DNA from: Catenulispora acidiphila DSM 44928
GTDB lineage: Bacteria > Actinomycetota > Actinomycetes > Streptomycetales > Catenulisporaceae
NCBI RefSeq assembly: GCF_000024025.1
Contig: NC_013131.1
Span: forward strand, 7,130,001 to 7,194,000
DNA length: 64,000 nucleotides
Reading direction: 5' to 3'
Made by a program: the position numbers and the translations under genes. Below the pieces are notes generated by a model. It worked only from the letters and a program-made list of their open reading frames with translations. It was not told the origin of the DNA and made no database searches. Shown here one piece after another: positions 1-12,025 of this stretch; the stretch's first letter is position 1, and every line of letters starts with the position of its first letter.

Positions 1-893
1 GCTGCTAGGTAGGCACCGATGTACTTGCGGATGCGGTAGCAGTAGGCGTCGAGGGCGAGTTGCGCTGCTTCGTCGCCGGTTGCGGCGGCGGTGTCGACGT
101 CGCGGAGGTCGTTGCTGCCGGCCAGGGCTAGGAGGCCGCTCTCCTTGTTGAGCGTCTGGTCGATCTGCTCGGGGCTGCGGCCGGTTTGGCGGGCGATGTA
201 GGCCGGGATGGCCGGGTCCAGGTCGCCGGAGCGGGTGCCCATGATCAGGCCTTCGAGGGGGGTCATGCCCATCGAGGTGTCAATGCTCTTACCCTCGCGG
301 ATCGCGCAGACGCTCGCGCCGTTGCCCAGGTGCAGGACGATGACGTTCACCTCCTCCGGGCGCCGGCCCAGCATCGCCGCCGCGCGCCGCGACACGTACT
401 GGTGCGACGTGCCGTGGAAGCCGTAGCGCCGCACGCCGAGGTCCGTGCGCCACGACTGCGGCACGGCGTAGGTGTGGGCAGCGGCGGGCAGCGTCTGGTG
501 GAACGCCGTGTCGAACACCGCGACCTGCGGGGTGTCGGGGAACGCCGCGCGCGCCGCCTCGATCAGCGTCAGGTTCGCCGGGTTGTGCAGCGGCGCCAGG
601 GGAATCAGCTCCCTGACGGCGTCGCAGACCTCGTCGTCGATGAGCGTCGGACCGCGGAACCGGTCGCCGCCGTGCACCACCCGATGCCCGACCGCGGCCA
701 GCTGCGAGCGGTCCAGCGCGCCCTCCAGCTCGGCCAGCACCACCTTCATGCCCGCAGCGTGGTCGGCGACGGCGCCGGAAGACTCCCCGATCCGTTCTAT
801 CGCCCCGACTGCCAACCGCGCACGGTCGTCCATATCGATCAGCTGGTACTTGATCGACGACGAGCCGGAGTTCAAGACGAGCACCTGGTTCAC
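1..893 (-). CDS. ackA: Acetate kinase, C-terminus cut by the window edge
   Basis: Catalyses acetyl phosphate + ADP = acetate + ATP in the cytoplasm. The N-terminus reads [20 protein letters not shown]; the NSGSSSxKY stretch is the signature of the ASKHA acetokinase family. About 297 residues are present of the usual 390-400, so the C-terminal quarter lies outside the window. The GTG start overlaps the TGA stop of pta (GTGA), so the two are translationally coupled. Together with pta and the divergent phosphoketolase gene it turns phosphoketolase-derived acetyl phosphate into acetate plus ATP or into acetyl-CoA. Confidence 0.95.
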   Translation of the reverse strand, partial: MNQVLVLNSGSSSIKYQLIDMDDRARLAVGAIERIGESSGAVADHAAGMKVVLAELEGALDRSQLAAVGHRVVHGGDRFRGPTLIDDEVCDAVRELIPLAPLHNPANLTLIEAARAAFPDTPQVAVFDTAFHQTLPAAAHTYAVPQSWRTDLGVRRYGFHGTSHQYVSRRAAAMLGRRPEEVNVIVLHLGNGASVCAIREGKSIDTSMGMTPLEGLIMGTRSGDLDPAIPAYIARQTGRSPEQIDQTLNKESGLLALAGSNDLRDVDTAAATGDEAAQLALDAYCYRIRKYIGAYLA

Positions 894-3034
894 GGTCCGC
901 TCACTTCTCCCGTCTTACCCGTCTCTCCCGTCTCGCCCTGTGCCTGCACCGCCGTGATCACGATCGTGTTCACGATGTCCTGCACCAGAGCCCCGCGCGA
1001 AAGGTCGTTCACCGGCTTGCGCAAACCCTGCAACACCGGCCCGACCGCAATCGCGCCGGCACTGCGCTGCACCGCCTTGTAGAGGTTGTTGCCGGTGTTC
1101 AGGTCCGGGACGATGAACACCGTCGCACGCCCCGCGACCGCACTCCCCGGCAGCTTGAGCGCCCCGACCTCGGGATCGGCGGCCGCGTCGTACTGGATCG
1201 GGCCCTCCAGCAACAGATCCGGATCCCGCGCGTGCGCCAGCTTCGCCGCCTCGCGAACCTTCTCGACGTCTTCTCCGGACCCTGATTCACCGCTGGAGTA
1301 CGACAGCATCGCCACCCGCGGCTGCACCCCGAAAGCCGCGGCGGTCCGTGCCGACGAGACCGCGACGTCCGCAAGCTGCTCGGCGTCCGGATCGGGGATG
1401 ACCGCGCAGTCGCCGTAAACCAGAACCCTGTCAGCCAGCAGCATGAAGAACACGCTCGACACCACCGAGACCCCGGGCACCGTGCGAATGATCTCGAACG
1501 CCGGCCGAATGGTGTGCGCCGTCGTGTGCACCGCCCCCGACACCATGCCGTCGGCACGCCCGGTGTGGACCATCATCGTCCCGAAATAGGAGACGTCCTG
1601 AACGATGTCGCGCGCCTTGTCCAGCGTCATGCCCTTGCGCTCGCGCAGCCGCGTGTATTCGTGGGCGAATTCCTCGACCAGTACCTCATCGGTCGGGCTG
1701 ACGATCCGCACTCCGGCGAGGTCCAAGCCCAAGGCGTTGGCACGCGCCCGAACCTTCTCCTCCTCGCCGAGCACCAGCAGATCGGCGGCGCCGCGTCGCG
1801 CCACGATGTCGGCGGCGCGCAGAATCCGGTCGTCGCCGCCCTCCGGCAACACGATACGCCGACGCTGCGAACGAGCCCGTTCCAACAGCTGCGCCTGGAA
1901 CATCAGCGGCGTGACCGCCACCGACCGCGTCACGTTCAGCCGGTTCAGCAGCACCGAGGTGTCCACGCCCCGAGCGAAAGCGCCAAGCGCGGTCTCGACC
2001 TTGCCCGGATGTCCGACGGTGATCTCCCCGCGCACCGCCGCCAAATGCAGCGCGGTGGGCAACGTGTCCTCATGGCTGGTGATGATCGGCAGCGGCGAGG
2101 AAACTCCTTCCAGCAGCCGCGAAACGCTGGCCGGCAGCGTGAACCCGCCGGTAAGGAAGACCCCTGACAAAGCCGGGAAGTTCGCCGCCTCATGCGCCGC
2201 CAACAGTCCCGGCACCAGACCCGCGGTGCGGTCGCCGGGCGCGATGATCGCGACGCCCTCGGTCAGCCGATCCAACACGTTCGGCAACGACATCGCCGCC
2301 ACGACCAAGGACGACGCCTCGCGGTCCAACAACGCCTCGTCGCCGCTGATCAGCTGTCCGTCGGCGGCGCGGACCAAGTCGCGGATCGTCGGCGCGGTCA
2401 GGCCCGGGACCTCGGGGATGGTGCAGACGAGCGGGGTCGCGTCGTCGATCGCCGATCCGAACGCCGCGGCGACCTCGCGCCGTACCGCGTCCTCCTGCCC
2501 GGGCTCCACCCGATTGACGATCACGGCCAGCTCGGTCGCGTGCAGCCGCGTCAGCTCCTGCCGCGACACCCGCACCACGGCGGCCACGTCCTGCGGCGTG
2601 CGCTCCATCCCGCCGACCACCAGCAGCACCGGCAAGCCGAGGTTGGCCGCGACCGTCGCGTTGAAGCCGAACTCGGCGGTGTTCGCGGCGTCGGTGTAGT
2701 CCGAGCCGACGACGACCACGGCTTCGCAGCGTGCTGCCAAAGCCCGGTAGCGGTCGACGATCGTCTCGACCGCGCGCGCCGGGTCCAGGTGGACCGCGTC
2801 GTAGGTGGTGCCGACGCAGTCCTCGTACGGCTCGTCGATCCGGTAGCGCGTCCGGATCAGCTCCACGACCTCGTCGACCGCCCCGCCGCCGGGGACCACC
2901 GGCCGGAACACCCCGAGCCGGCGCACGCGCCGCGACATGGCCTCGGCCACCCCGAGCGCGACGACGGTCTTCCCGCTGGCGGCATCGGTCGCGGTGATGT
3001 ACAGGCCCTGTGCCGCGCTCGCCTCTCGGCCCAC
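890..3034 (-). CDS. pta: Phosphate acetyltransferase (long, DRTGG-containing type)
   Basis: Interconverts acetyl-CoA + Pi and acetyl phosphate + CoA. The N-terminus ([22 protein letters not shown]) is the P-loop, BioD-like domain of long Pta enzymes; a DRTGG-type middle region follows and the C-terminal third ([15 protein letters not shown] onward) is the PTA_PTB catalytic domain. The length of 714 residues fits the long type (about 690-710). I chose the GTG at 3034 because GGAGAGG lies 5 nt upstream; an in-frame ATG at 3064 has no clear ribosome-binding site. The 3' end overlaps ackA by 4 bp. xfp diverges 96 bp away. Confidence 0.95.
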   Translation of the reverse strand: MGREASAAQGLYITATDAASGKTVVALGVAEAMSRRVRRLGVFRPVVPGGGAVDEVVELIRTRYRIDEPYEDCVGTTYDAVHLDPARAVETIVDRYRALAARCEAVVVVGSDYTDAANTAEFGFNATVAANLGLPVLLVVGGMERTPQDVAAVVRVSRQELTRLHATELAVIVNRVEPGQEDAVRREVAAAFGSAIDDATPLVCTIPEVPGLTAPTIRDLVRAADGQLISGDEALLDREASSLVVAAMSLPNVLDRLTEGVAIIAPGDRTAGLVPGLLAAHEAANFPALSGVFLTGGFTLPASVSRLLEGVSSPLPIITSHEDTLPTALHLAAVRGEITVGHPGKVETALGAFARGVDTSVLLNRLNVTRSVAVTPLMFQAQLLERARSQRRRIVLPEGGDDRILRAADIVARRGAADLLVLGEEEKVRARANALGLDLAGVRIVSPTDEVLVEEFAHEYTRLRERKGMTLDKARDIVQDVSYFGTMMVHTGRADGMVSGAVHTTAHTIRPAFEIIRTVPGVSVVSSVFFMLLADRVLVYGDCAVIPDPDAEQLADVAVSSARTAAAFGVQPRVAMLSYSSGESGSGEDVEKVREAAKLAHARDPDLLLEGPIQYDAAADPEVGALKLPGSAVAGRATVFIVPDLNTGNNLYKAVQRSAGAIAVGPVLQGLRKPVNDLSRGALVQDIVNTIVITAVQAQGETGETGKTGEVSGP

Positions 3035-3130
3035 TCGATCCTCTCCGTCCACGTCAGCGATCATGCCAGGGTGACCCGTCCGGCGCAGCACAAGGGGCGC
3101 CGCCCGCGACCGCCGACAGAGGCTGGAGGA

Positions 3131-5533
3131 GTGACTCGCCTCTCTCGACAATCACCGCGCAAGAGCCCGCTGTCCGCCAAGGACCTCGACGCCGTCAACG
3201 CCTATTGGCGTGCCGCCAACTACCTGTCGGTGGGTCAGATCTACCTGCTGGACAATCCGCTGATGCGCCGGCCGCTGAGCCTGGACGACGTCAAGCCGCG
3301 GCTGCTGGGCCACTGGGGCACCACGCCGGGGCTGAACTTCATCTACGCGCACATGAACCGGGTCATCAAGGCGCGGGATCTGGACGCGATCTACGTCGCC
3401 GGTCCCGGGCACGGCGGTCCCGGCGTGCTGGCGAACGTCTATCTGGAAGGCACGTACAGCGAGATCTACCCGGGGATCGGCCAGGACGAGGACGGGATGC
3501 GCAAGCTGTTCCGCCAGTTCTCCTTCCCCGGCGGTGTGCCCTCGCACGTCGCGCCGGAGACGCCGGGCTCGATCCACGAGGGCGGCGAGCTGGGCTATTC
3601 CCTGGCGCACGCCTACGGCGCGGCGTTCGATAACCCGGACCTGCTGGTGTGCGCGGTGGTCGGCGACGGCGAGGCGGAGACCGGGCCGCTGGCCGCGTCG
3701 TGGCACTCGAACAAGTTCGTCAACCCGGTGCGCGACGGCACGGTGCTGCCGATCCTGCACCTGAACGGCTACAAGATCGCCAACCCGACCGTGCTGTCCC
3801 GCATCCCGCAGGCCGAGCTGGAGCAACTGATGCGCGGGTACGGCTACGAGCCGTTCACGGTCGTCAGCGAGGAGGGCGCCGATCCGCTGGAGGCGCACCA
3901 GGCGATGGCCGCCACGCTGGACGCGATGCTGGACCGGATCGCCGACATCCGGACGCGCGCGCTCACCGGCCGAGACAACGGCGAGCGCCCGGCGTGGCCG
4001 ATGCTGATCCTGCGCACGCCGAAGGGCTGGACCGGCCCGAAGACCGTCGACGGCAAGCGCACGGAGGACTCCTGGCGCTCGCACCAGGTGCCGATGGCCA
4101 ACGTGCACACCAACCCGGCGCATCTGAAGGTGCTGGAGGAGTGGATGCGCTCCTACCGCCCGGAGGAGCTGTTCGACCCGGCCGGTGCGCTGATGCCGGA
4201 GTTGGCGGCGCTGGCGCCGTCCGGGCTGCGGCGGATGGGGGCGAACCCGCACGCCAACGGCGGTGTGCTGCTGCGGGATCTGAAGATGCCGGACTTCCGC
4301 GACTACGCGGTCGAGCCGGCCGGGCACGGCGTCGAGCACGCGGAGTCCACGAAGATCCTCGGCACGTTCCTGCGCGACATCATGAGCGACAATTCGGGTG
4401 CTGACAACTTCCGGGTCTTCGGGCCCGACGAGACGGCGTCCAACCGGCTGCAGGCGTTGTTCGAGGCGACGGGCCGGATGTGGAACGCCGAGACGGTGCC
4501 GTGGGACGACGAGCACCTGGCGCTGGACGGCCGGGTGCTGGAGCCGCTGAGCGAGCACATGTGCCAGGGCTGGCTGGAGGGCTATCTGCTGACCGGGCGG
4601 CACGGGTTCTTCTCGTGCTACGAGGCGTTCATCCACATCGTGGACTCGATGTTCAACCAGCACGCGAAGTGGCTGAAGACGACCCGGCACATCCCCTGGC
4701 GGGCGCCGATCGCCTCGCTGAACTACCTGCTGACCTCGCACGTATGGCGGCAGGACCACAACGGCTTCTCGCACCAGGACCCGGGCTTCATCGACCACGT
4801 CGTGAACAAGAAGGCGGACGTGATCCGCGTGTACCTGCCGCCGGACGCGAACACGCTGCTGTCGGTGGCGGACCACTGCCTGCGCTCGCGGGACTACGTG
4901 AACGTCATCGTCGCGGGCAAGCAGCCGCAACTCCAGTACCTGTCGATGGAAGAAGCGATCGTGCACTGCACGCGCGGCATCGGCATCTGGGAGTGGGCCT
5001 CCAGCGACGGCGACGGCGAGCCGGACCTGGTGATGGGCTGCGCCGGCGACGTCCCGACGATGGAGACCCTGGCCGCCGTGGACATCCTGCGCCAGAACTT
5101 CCCAGACCTGAAGGTCCGCGTGGTGAACGTCGTGGACCTCATGCGCCTGCAGGGCAGCGACGAACACCCGCACGGCCTGTCCGACAAGGAATTCGACGCC
5201 CTGTTCACCACCGCCAAGCCAGTGGTCTTCACCTACCACGGCTACCCCTGGCTCATCCACCGCCTGACCTACCGCCGCACCAACCACGGCAACCTCCACG
5301 TCCGCGGCTACAAGGAGGAAGGCACCACCACCACCCCCTTCGACATGGCCATGCTGAACGACATCGACCGCTACCACCTAGCCATCGACGCCATCGACCG
5401 CGTCCCCGGCCTCGCCGAACGCGCCGGCCACCTCCGCCAGCAACTCCTGGACGCACGCCTGAAGGCACGCCAGTACACCCGCGAGTTCGGCGAGGACGAC
5501 CCGGCGATTTCGGGGTGGGCGTGGCCTTACTGA
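3131..5533 (+). CDS. xfp: D-xylulose-5-phosphate/fructose-6-phosphate phosphoketolase
   Basis: ThDP-dependent enzyme splitting xylulose 5-phosphate (and usually fructose 6-phosphate) with Pi into acetyl phosphate and glyceraldehyde 3-phosphate (erythrose 4-phosphate). The 800-residue product has the family's size. Visible landmarks are [11 protein letters not shown] and GPGHGGPG near the N-terminus, the ThDP region [13 protein letters not shown], and the C-terminal [10 protein letters not shown] and [16 protein letters not shown]. The GTG start has GGAGG only 1 nt upstream, too close for a standard site; an in-frame GTG at 3071 is an alternative. Divergent pairing with pta-ackA gives a complete phosphoketolase shunt. 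Confidence 0.95.
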   Translation: MTRLSRQSPRKSPLSAKDLDAVNAYWRAANYLSVGQIYLLDNPLMRRPLSLDDVKPRLLGHWGTTPGLNFIYAHMNRVIKARDLDAIYVAGPGHGGPGVLANVYLEGTYSEIYPGIGQDEDGMRKLFRQFSFPGGVPSHVAPETPGSIHEGGELGYSLAHAYGAAFDNPDLLVCAVVGDGEAETGPLAASWHSNKFVNPVRDGTVLPILHLNGYKIANPTVLSRIPQAELEQLMRGYGYEPFTVVSEEGADPLEAHQAMAATLDAMLDRIADIRTRALTGRDNGERPAWPMLILRTPKGWTGPKTVDGKRTEDSWRSHQVPMANVHTNPAHLKVLEEWMRSYRPEELFDPAGALMPELAALAPSGLRRMGANPHANGGVLLRDLKMPDFRDYAVEPAGHGVEHAESTKILGTFLRDIMSDNSGADNFRVFGPDETASNRLQALFEATGRMWNAETVPWDDEHLALDGRVLEPLSEHMCQGWLEGYLLTGRHGFFSCYEAFIHIVDSMFNQHAKWLKTTRHIPWRAPIASLNYLLTSHVWRQDHNGFSHQDPGFIDHVVNKKADVIRVYLPPDANTLLSVADHCLRSRDYVNVIVAGKQPQLQYLSMEEAIVHCTRGIGIWEWASSDGDGEPDLVMGCAGDVPTMETLAAVDILRQNFPDLKVRVVNVVDLMRLQGSDEHPHGLSDKEFDALFTTAKPVVFTYHGYPWLIHRLTYRRTNHGNLHVRGYKEEGTTTTPFDMAMLNDIDRYHLAIDAIDRVPGLAERAGHLRQQLLDARLKARQYTREFGEDDPAISGWAWPY

Positions 5534-5567
5534 GGCGGTGTGTGGTGGGGGGCGGCGCGGGGTGGTG

Positions 5568-5613
5568 CAGTGCGGTGCGGCTCGGGCCTGATGGCTCGGG
5601 CCGCACCGCACTG
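5568..5613. terminator. Long GC-rich hairpin after xfp
   Basis: Perfect 14-bp inverted repeat (CAGTGCGGTGCGGC at 5568-5581, its complement at 5600-5613) around an 18-nt loop, 34 nt after the xfp stop. No T-run follows. Its place between two same-strand genes suggests a terminator or an mRNA 3'-end stabiliser; it ends only 13 nt before the next start codon. Confidence 0.6.
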
Positions 5614-5626
5614 TAGGTTCTGTGCA

Positions 5627-6160
5627 ATGCCGATCCGCCACTATTCCTACGTCGGACCCGCCGACATCAAGGCGATGGTCGCCGGGTCTCCCGCCGGCAC
5701 CGCGCTGACCGGGCTCGACGCGCTGGCACGTTGGCACGCAGCGCAGCCTCCCGACGAGCGCGCCGAGCCCTTCACCTACGTTGTCGGCCTCGACGGTGTC
5801 CTTCGCGTGGCGCCCCGCCGCAGCGAGCACGTCGCATGCGCCGGCGGTGCTTCGGTTCTGGCCGCCGGTGAGATCGCCTTCGAATGCGGCGACGGGCAGT
5901 GGTCCGTCACCTCCGTCAGCAACCAGTCGACCGGCTACTGCCCCGACGTAACCTGCTGGCCTGCCGTCGCCGCCGCCCTGGACCAGCTCGGCGTGGCCCA
6001 CCCGGCTGCCTTCACCACCGAGGTCCAGTTCCGCCGGTGCCTCAATTGCCGCGAGCTCACCATCGTCCGCGACGGCGACTTCGTCTGCGTGTTCTGCGAT
6101 GCAGATCTGCCCGCAGGATGGAATATCGGCGCGCCGATTTCACCCGATCCCCTGGTTTGA
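5627..6160 (+). CDS. Hypothetical protein with C-terminal zinc ribbon
   Basis: A 177-residue cytoplasmic protein of unknown function. Four cysteines form two CxxC pairs, C138-L-N-C141 and C154-V-F-C157, with the spacing of a treble-clef or zinc-ribbon knuckle, followed by DADLPAGWN. The first 130 residues are mixed alpha/beta with no signal peptide or membrane segment. The ATG at 5627 begins MPIRHYSYVG; the reading frame extends upstream only through the hairpin and that part is not coding-like. I do not recognise a named family; zinc binding is inferred from the cysteine pattern. Confidence 0.75.
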   Translation: MPIRHYSYVGPADIKAMVAGSPAGTALTGLDALARWHAAQPPDERAEPFTYVVGLDGVLRVAPRRSEHVACAGGASVLAAGEIAFECGDGQWSVTSVSNQSTGYCPDVTCWPAVAAALDQLGVAHPAAFTTEVQFRRCLNCRELTIVRDGDFVCVFCDADLPAGWNIGAPISPDPLV

Positions 6161-8476
<2,316 letters not shown>

Positions 8477-8537
8477 CCAGCCAGCCATCCGGCCGGCAGC
8501 AGGCCAGCGGGCCGCCCGGCCAGCCAACCACCCACAC

Positions 8538-9692
8538 CTACCCCGCGAACACCCCGCCCTCCCCGAACACGATCCGAGCGAACCGCTCCCCGATCACCCG
8601 ATACCCGGCGGGCGTCGGATGCAGCCCCTCCCCCAAGTACTCGTCCGCCTCGTCCAGTCCCATCAACCGCAAGCCGTCCAAGTAATAGATGTTCGGGTCC
8701 TGCTTCGCCCGCTCCGTCACGATCCGCCGCAGCTCCCGCCGCACCACCTGCAGCGTCAGCTCCCCGCTCGCCGCCGCCGGATCGCCGGTCGCGTACAGCA
8801 CGTCCTCGCGCCACACCGTCGGTCCGGGCCGCGCCTCCAGCGCCGGGCAGGCGATCGGCGAGACGACGAGGATCGGCGTGTCCGGATGGCCCTCGCGCAC
8901 CGTGTCGAGGAAGCCGTGCACGGTCGGGGCGAACGTGCGCACCCGGTACGCCGCCTTGGCGGTGAGGTTGATGCCCAGCTTCAGGCTGATCACGTCCGCT
9001 GCGGCATCGCGGATCGAGCGCGCCACGAACGGGTCCAGGAAACAGTTCCCTGCCAGTCCCACGTTCACCGGGTCCACCCCGGCCGCCCGCGCCGCGATCA
9101 CCGGCCACACGCCCAACGGCGAGTCCGCCTCGTTGCACTGGCTGATCGAGCTTCCATGGTGCAGCCACACCCGGCGGCCGGTCGGCGCGGGCGGCTCGAC
9201 GTCGGCGTCCGCGCGCAGCGCCACCAGTTCGGTCTTCACCCAGTGCGGCAACCAGATCTCGACGTCCTTCACGCCGGCCGGCAGCGCCTCGAACCGCACC
9301 GTCGCCGTCTGCCCGGCGACGTAGCCGACCTGGGTCATCGTCGGGTCCATCAGCAGCACGTTGCCGACCGGGGCGCGCTGCGGGTCGCCCACAGCGGCGC
9401 CGTCGCACGTGATCTCGAAAGCTCCCGCGTCGTCCGGGTGCGGCTCGTTCTCGGCCATCATCGGCACGGTGGTCAGCACGTCCAGCTCGAGCGCCGTGGC
9501 AGCCGTCCGGAACGCCAGCCGCACCCCGGACCCGGCCGTGGCCTGCCGCTCCATCGAGGCGTCGGACTGCGCGATCGTCCACTCCGGCAGCCGCCGCGCC
9601 AGCACACCGGCCTCGGTCGTGACGACTTCCAGGGCTCCGCGGATCTCGACCGGACCGTCGATGAGCGGCACCTGCCGCAGCACGTCTGTCAT
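8538..9692 (-). CDS. SGNH/GDSL-type hydrolase
   Basis: A 384-residue probable esterase. An N-terminal beta-rich domain (about residues 1-185) precedes an SGNH hydrolase domain. Blocks seen: LHHGSSISQ (block I, Ser nucleophile), GLAGNCFLDP (block III Asn), SLKLGINL, and GLHPTPAGY (block V Asp/His pair as D/GxHP). There is no signal peptide, so it is probably cytoplasmic. The two-domain layout resembles carbohydrate-esterase-like SGNH proteins of actinobacteria; the substrate is unknown. It converges with geoA. Confidence 0.82.
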   Translation of the reverse strand: MTDVLRQVPLIDGPVEIRGALEVVTTEAGVLARRLPEWTIAQSDASMERQATAGSGVRLAFRTAATALELDVLTTVPMMAENEPHPDDAGAFEITCDGAAVGDPQRAPVGNVLLMDPTMTQVGYVAGQTATVRFEALPAGVKDVEIWLPHWVKTELVALRADADVEPPAPTGRRVWLHHGSSISQCNEADSPLGVWPVIAARAAGVDPVNVGLAGNCFLDPFVARSIRDAAADVISLKLGINLTAKAAYRVRTFAPTVHGFLDTVREGHPDTPILVVSPIACPALEARPGPTVWREDVLYATGDPAAASGELTLQVVRRELRRIVTERAKQDPNIYYLDGLRLMGLDEADEYLGEGLHPTPAGYRVIGERFARIVFGEGGVFAG

Positions 9693-9815
9693 GCGGTCGA
9701 AGATAACAGGGGAAGATCGCGGACGGAGGGGCGGCGGAAGAGGGGGGACAGCCCTACCAGCACTCGGGTGGCAGCTCTCTGACCTGCGACCCGCTTCCTC
9801 CGGGAGGGTGGAGCC

Positions 9816-10556
9816 ATGCGAAAGACGTCAGCTCTCCTCGCGGCCACCACCGTCGCCGCCGCCACCCTCGCCGTGCCGGTCGCCGCGAGCGCCGCGACCC
9901 CACCGACCGCCGCCAGCACCGCCCCCGCCGCCTCCGCAACCACCGCCACCCCCACCTTCGACTTCCGCGACTGCCCGAAGCTGCCCGCCGGCGTCGACCC
10001 CGCCGCGTGGCGCTGCGAGGTCCTGGTCGCCGAGGGCACCGCGACCATCGGCGGCGTCGTAGTCCCCTTCGACTTCACCGCCGTCACCCACGCCGAGGGC
10101 CCGATGCCCGACGGCACGCCCGGCCAGGTCTTCGGCGGCTTCCGCGCCGCGCGCCTGCCGGTGTCGGGACGCCAGTCCGGCGACGGCCACGGCCCGAAGC
10201 TGTGGATGCAGCCGCACATGACCGCCGTCCCGGACTTCTACAGCCAGACCGGCACGATGAGCCTCGCCTTCCAGCTCACCGGCCCGCGCCTGGGCGAGCA
10301 CTGCACGATCGGCACCCCCGCCGCACCGGTCCAGGTCGCCGCCGCACGCGTCGCGGGCACCACCCAGTGGCTGTCGCAGGACCCGCCGATCATCACCTTC
10401 GAGGTCCTGGACCAGACGCTGAGCGTGCCGAAGGTCAGCGGCTGCGGACGCGCGAGCGAGGAGCTGGACCGCCGCTTCGCCCTGCCCTCGCCGTCCGGGG
10501 CGAACCAGCTCAGCGGGACCGCCTTCTACTCCTTCAAGACCTACGACCAGCTCTAG
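9816..10556 (+). CDS. Secreted hypothetical protein
   Basis: A 246-residue protein with a clear Sec signal peptide: MRKTSALLAATTVAAATLAVPVAASA, with cleavage expected after ASA. A 25-residue Ala/Thr/Pro-rich spacer leads to a conserved-looking globular region holding four cysteines (DCPK, WRCEV, GEHCTIG, SGCGR), probably two disulfides. The ATG has GGGAGG about 8 nt upstream. I recognise no enzyme motif. It converges with the GNAT gene across a 16-bp gap. Confidence 0.75.
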   Translation: MRKTSALLAATTVAAATLAVPVAASAATPPTAASTAPAASATTATPTFDFRDCPKLPAGVDPAAWRCEVLVAEGTATIGGVVVPFDFTAVTHAEGPMPDGTPGQVFGGFRAARLPVSGRQSGDGHGPKLWMQPHMTAVPDFYSQTGTMSLAFQLTGPRLGEHCTIGTPAAPVQVAAARVAGTTQWLSQDPPIITFEVLDQTLSVPKVSGCGRASEELDRRFALPSPSGANQLSGTAFYSFKTYDQL

Positions 10557-10572
10557 AAACGCTTGCCAGGCC

Positions 10573-11445
10573 TCAGCCGAGCTCCAGCGTCGTGGTCCCG
10601 AAGACCTTGCTGTGGTCGACGTCGCGCACCGGCCCGGTGTACATCCGGGCCATCTCGAAGGAGGGCTCCAGCCCGAGGGCGCCGACCATCGCCAGGGCCT
10701 CGGGGTTGGTGTCCGGGACGTCGATCACGATGCGTCGGCCGCCCTCGCCTCCGTCTCCGACGGCGCCGGCGACCAGCGCGTCGAGGATCACCTCGGCGTA
10801 GACGCGGGAGTCGGCGAACAGCGGGCCGACGCGGTAGCCGTCGTGGGCCGGGCGCAGGACGCCGTAGCCGACCAGGCGGCCGTCGACGATCAGGGCCCTG
10901 CCGACGTGGCCGGGGGCGGCGAACCACTCGCGCAGGAACACGGGGCGCGGCGCCGGGAAGCACAGCGCGTCGTAGTCGGCGATCTCGGCGAAGCCGGCGC
11001 GGGCCAGCGGGACCGCGGCGGCCGGGCCGGAGCCGTCGGAGGCCAGGTCGCCGACGTAGCGGACGGTGCGGTACGCGTCGTCGAAGCCGGACTTGCGGTA
11101 GATGTCCTGCTGGGCGGCGGTGCTGTCGAGCCCGACGGTGCGCGCGCCGGCCCGGGGCAGCGCCGCCTTCCAGGTCGCCAGGCCGTGGCCGCGGCCGCGG
11201 AACTCCGGCCTGACCAGATGCAGCCCGAGGAAGGCGAAGGCGTCCCCGTAGTGCACCACGGACACCGCCGACACCGGCTCCCCGTCGACCCGCCCGACGA
11301 AGAAGCCTTCGGGGTCCTGCGCGAGGAAGCAGGGTCCGTCGTGGTCTCCGGGGTTCCATCCCTCGTCGGCGCACCAGCCCTGGATGAGCGGCCAGTCGGC
11401 GAGGGACGCGCGCGTGATCTGCATCGTCTGCTGGCGGTCCGTCAT
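10573..11445 (-). CDS. GNAT-family N-acetyltransferase with extra C-terminal GNAT-like domain
   Basis: A 290-residue protein. The first half is a GNAT fold with the acetyl-CoA loop region HLVRPEFRGRGHGLATWKAAL (Q/R-x-x-G-x-G/A type) near residues 80-100. The second half (from about residue 150) matches the YitH-type GNAT-like domain that often follows it, ending TGPVRDVDHSKVFGTTTLELG. I start at the ATG encoding MTDRQQTMQITRA because upstream sequence lacks coding character. The substrate is unknown. The start lies 85 bp from the divergent Ddn-like gene. Confidence 0.85.
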   Translation of the reverse strand: MTDRQQTMQITRASLADWPLIQGWCADEGWNPGDHDGPCFLAQDPEGFFVGRVDGEPVSAVSVVHYGDAFAFLGLHLVRPEFRGRGHGLATWKAALPRAGARTVGLDSTAAQQDIYRKSGFDDAYRTVRYVGDLASDGSGPAAAVPLARAGFAEIADYDALCFPAPRPVFLREWFAAPGHVGRALIVDGRLVGYGVLRPAHDGYRVGPLFADSRVYAEVILDALVAGAVGDGGEGGRRIVIDVPDTNPEALAMVGALGLEPSFEMARMYTGPVRDVDHSKVFGTTTLELG

Positions 11446-11530
11446 GACAACATCTTTGCGTGCGCGGGCCGCAGGTCCGGGTGCGACACGCGGACCCCGG
11501 CGAGCGGTCCGGAGATGCCATGATGAGCCC

Positions 11531-12025
11531 ATGACCAATCCCTGGAACGCCCTCATCGTCCGGGTGGGACGCCAGAAGTGGTTCGCGACCGCCTTCAAGG
11601 GGGTGGCGCCGCACGTCGACCGCTTCCTGGGCCGGGTCACCGGCGGCCGGGTGTCCATGCTCACCGGCACCGGGATCAAGACCCTGCTGCTCACCACCAC
11701 CGGACGCAAGTCGGGCCAGCAGCGCACGGTACCGCTGCTCTACTCGCGGCACGAAGGCGCGCTGCTGGTGGTCGGGTCCAACTGGGGTCAGGAGCAGGTT
11801 CCGGCGTGGTCGCTGAACCTGCTGGCGAACCCGGAGGCGACGGTCGCGGTCGGCGGCGCGTCCGGTCCGGTCCGCGCCCGGGTCGTCGAGGGCGAGGAGC
11901 GCGAACTGGTCTGGAACACGATCCTGTTGAAGAACTGGCCCGGCTTCAAGGACTACGCCGAGCGCGCGGGCCGGCACATCACCATCTTCGCGCTGGAGCC
12001 GGTGAAGAAGACGACGGCGGGCTAG
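11531..12025 (+). CDS. F420-dependent nitroreductase-family (Ddn-like) oxidoreductase
   Basis: A 164-residue member of the deazaflavin-dependent oxidoreductase family (Ddn split-barrel). The stretch LLTTTGRKSGQQRTVPLLY and the block LLVVGSNWGQEQVPAWSLNLLANPEA are typical: GxKSG/R-x-x-R-x-P-L contacts F420 and WxxNLxANP closes the barrel. The family usually reduces quinones or nitro compounds with F420H2. Its TAG stop shares one base with the GTG of the next gene, so the two are probably an operon. Confidence 0.88.
   Translation: MTNPWNALIVRVGRQKWFATAFKGVAPHVDRFLGRVTGGRVSMLTGTGIKTLLLTTTGRKSGQQRTVPLLYSRHEGALLVVGSNWGQEQVPAWSLNLLANPEATVAVGGASGPVRARVVEGEERELVWNTILLKNWPGFKDYAERAGRHITIFALEPVKKTTAG

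Noticed and set aside
186-957. Plus-strand open frames antisense to ackA and pta
   Set aside because: Composition reflects GC-rich shadow frames; the minus strand has clear family motifs.
3152-5377. Long minus-strand frame of over 700 codons opposite xfp
   Set aside because: Rich in Arg, Val, His and Gln without motifs; the xfp frame accounts for the sequence.
5540-5626. Longer start for the zinc-ribbon protein
   Set aside because: The extension lies in a GC-rich hairpin and has no family-like residues.
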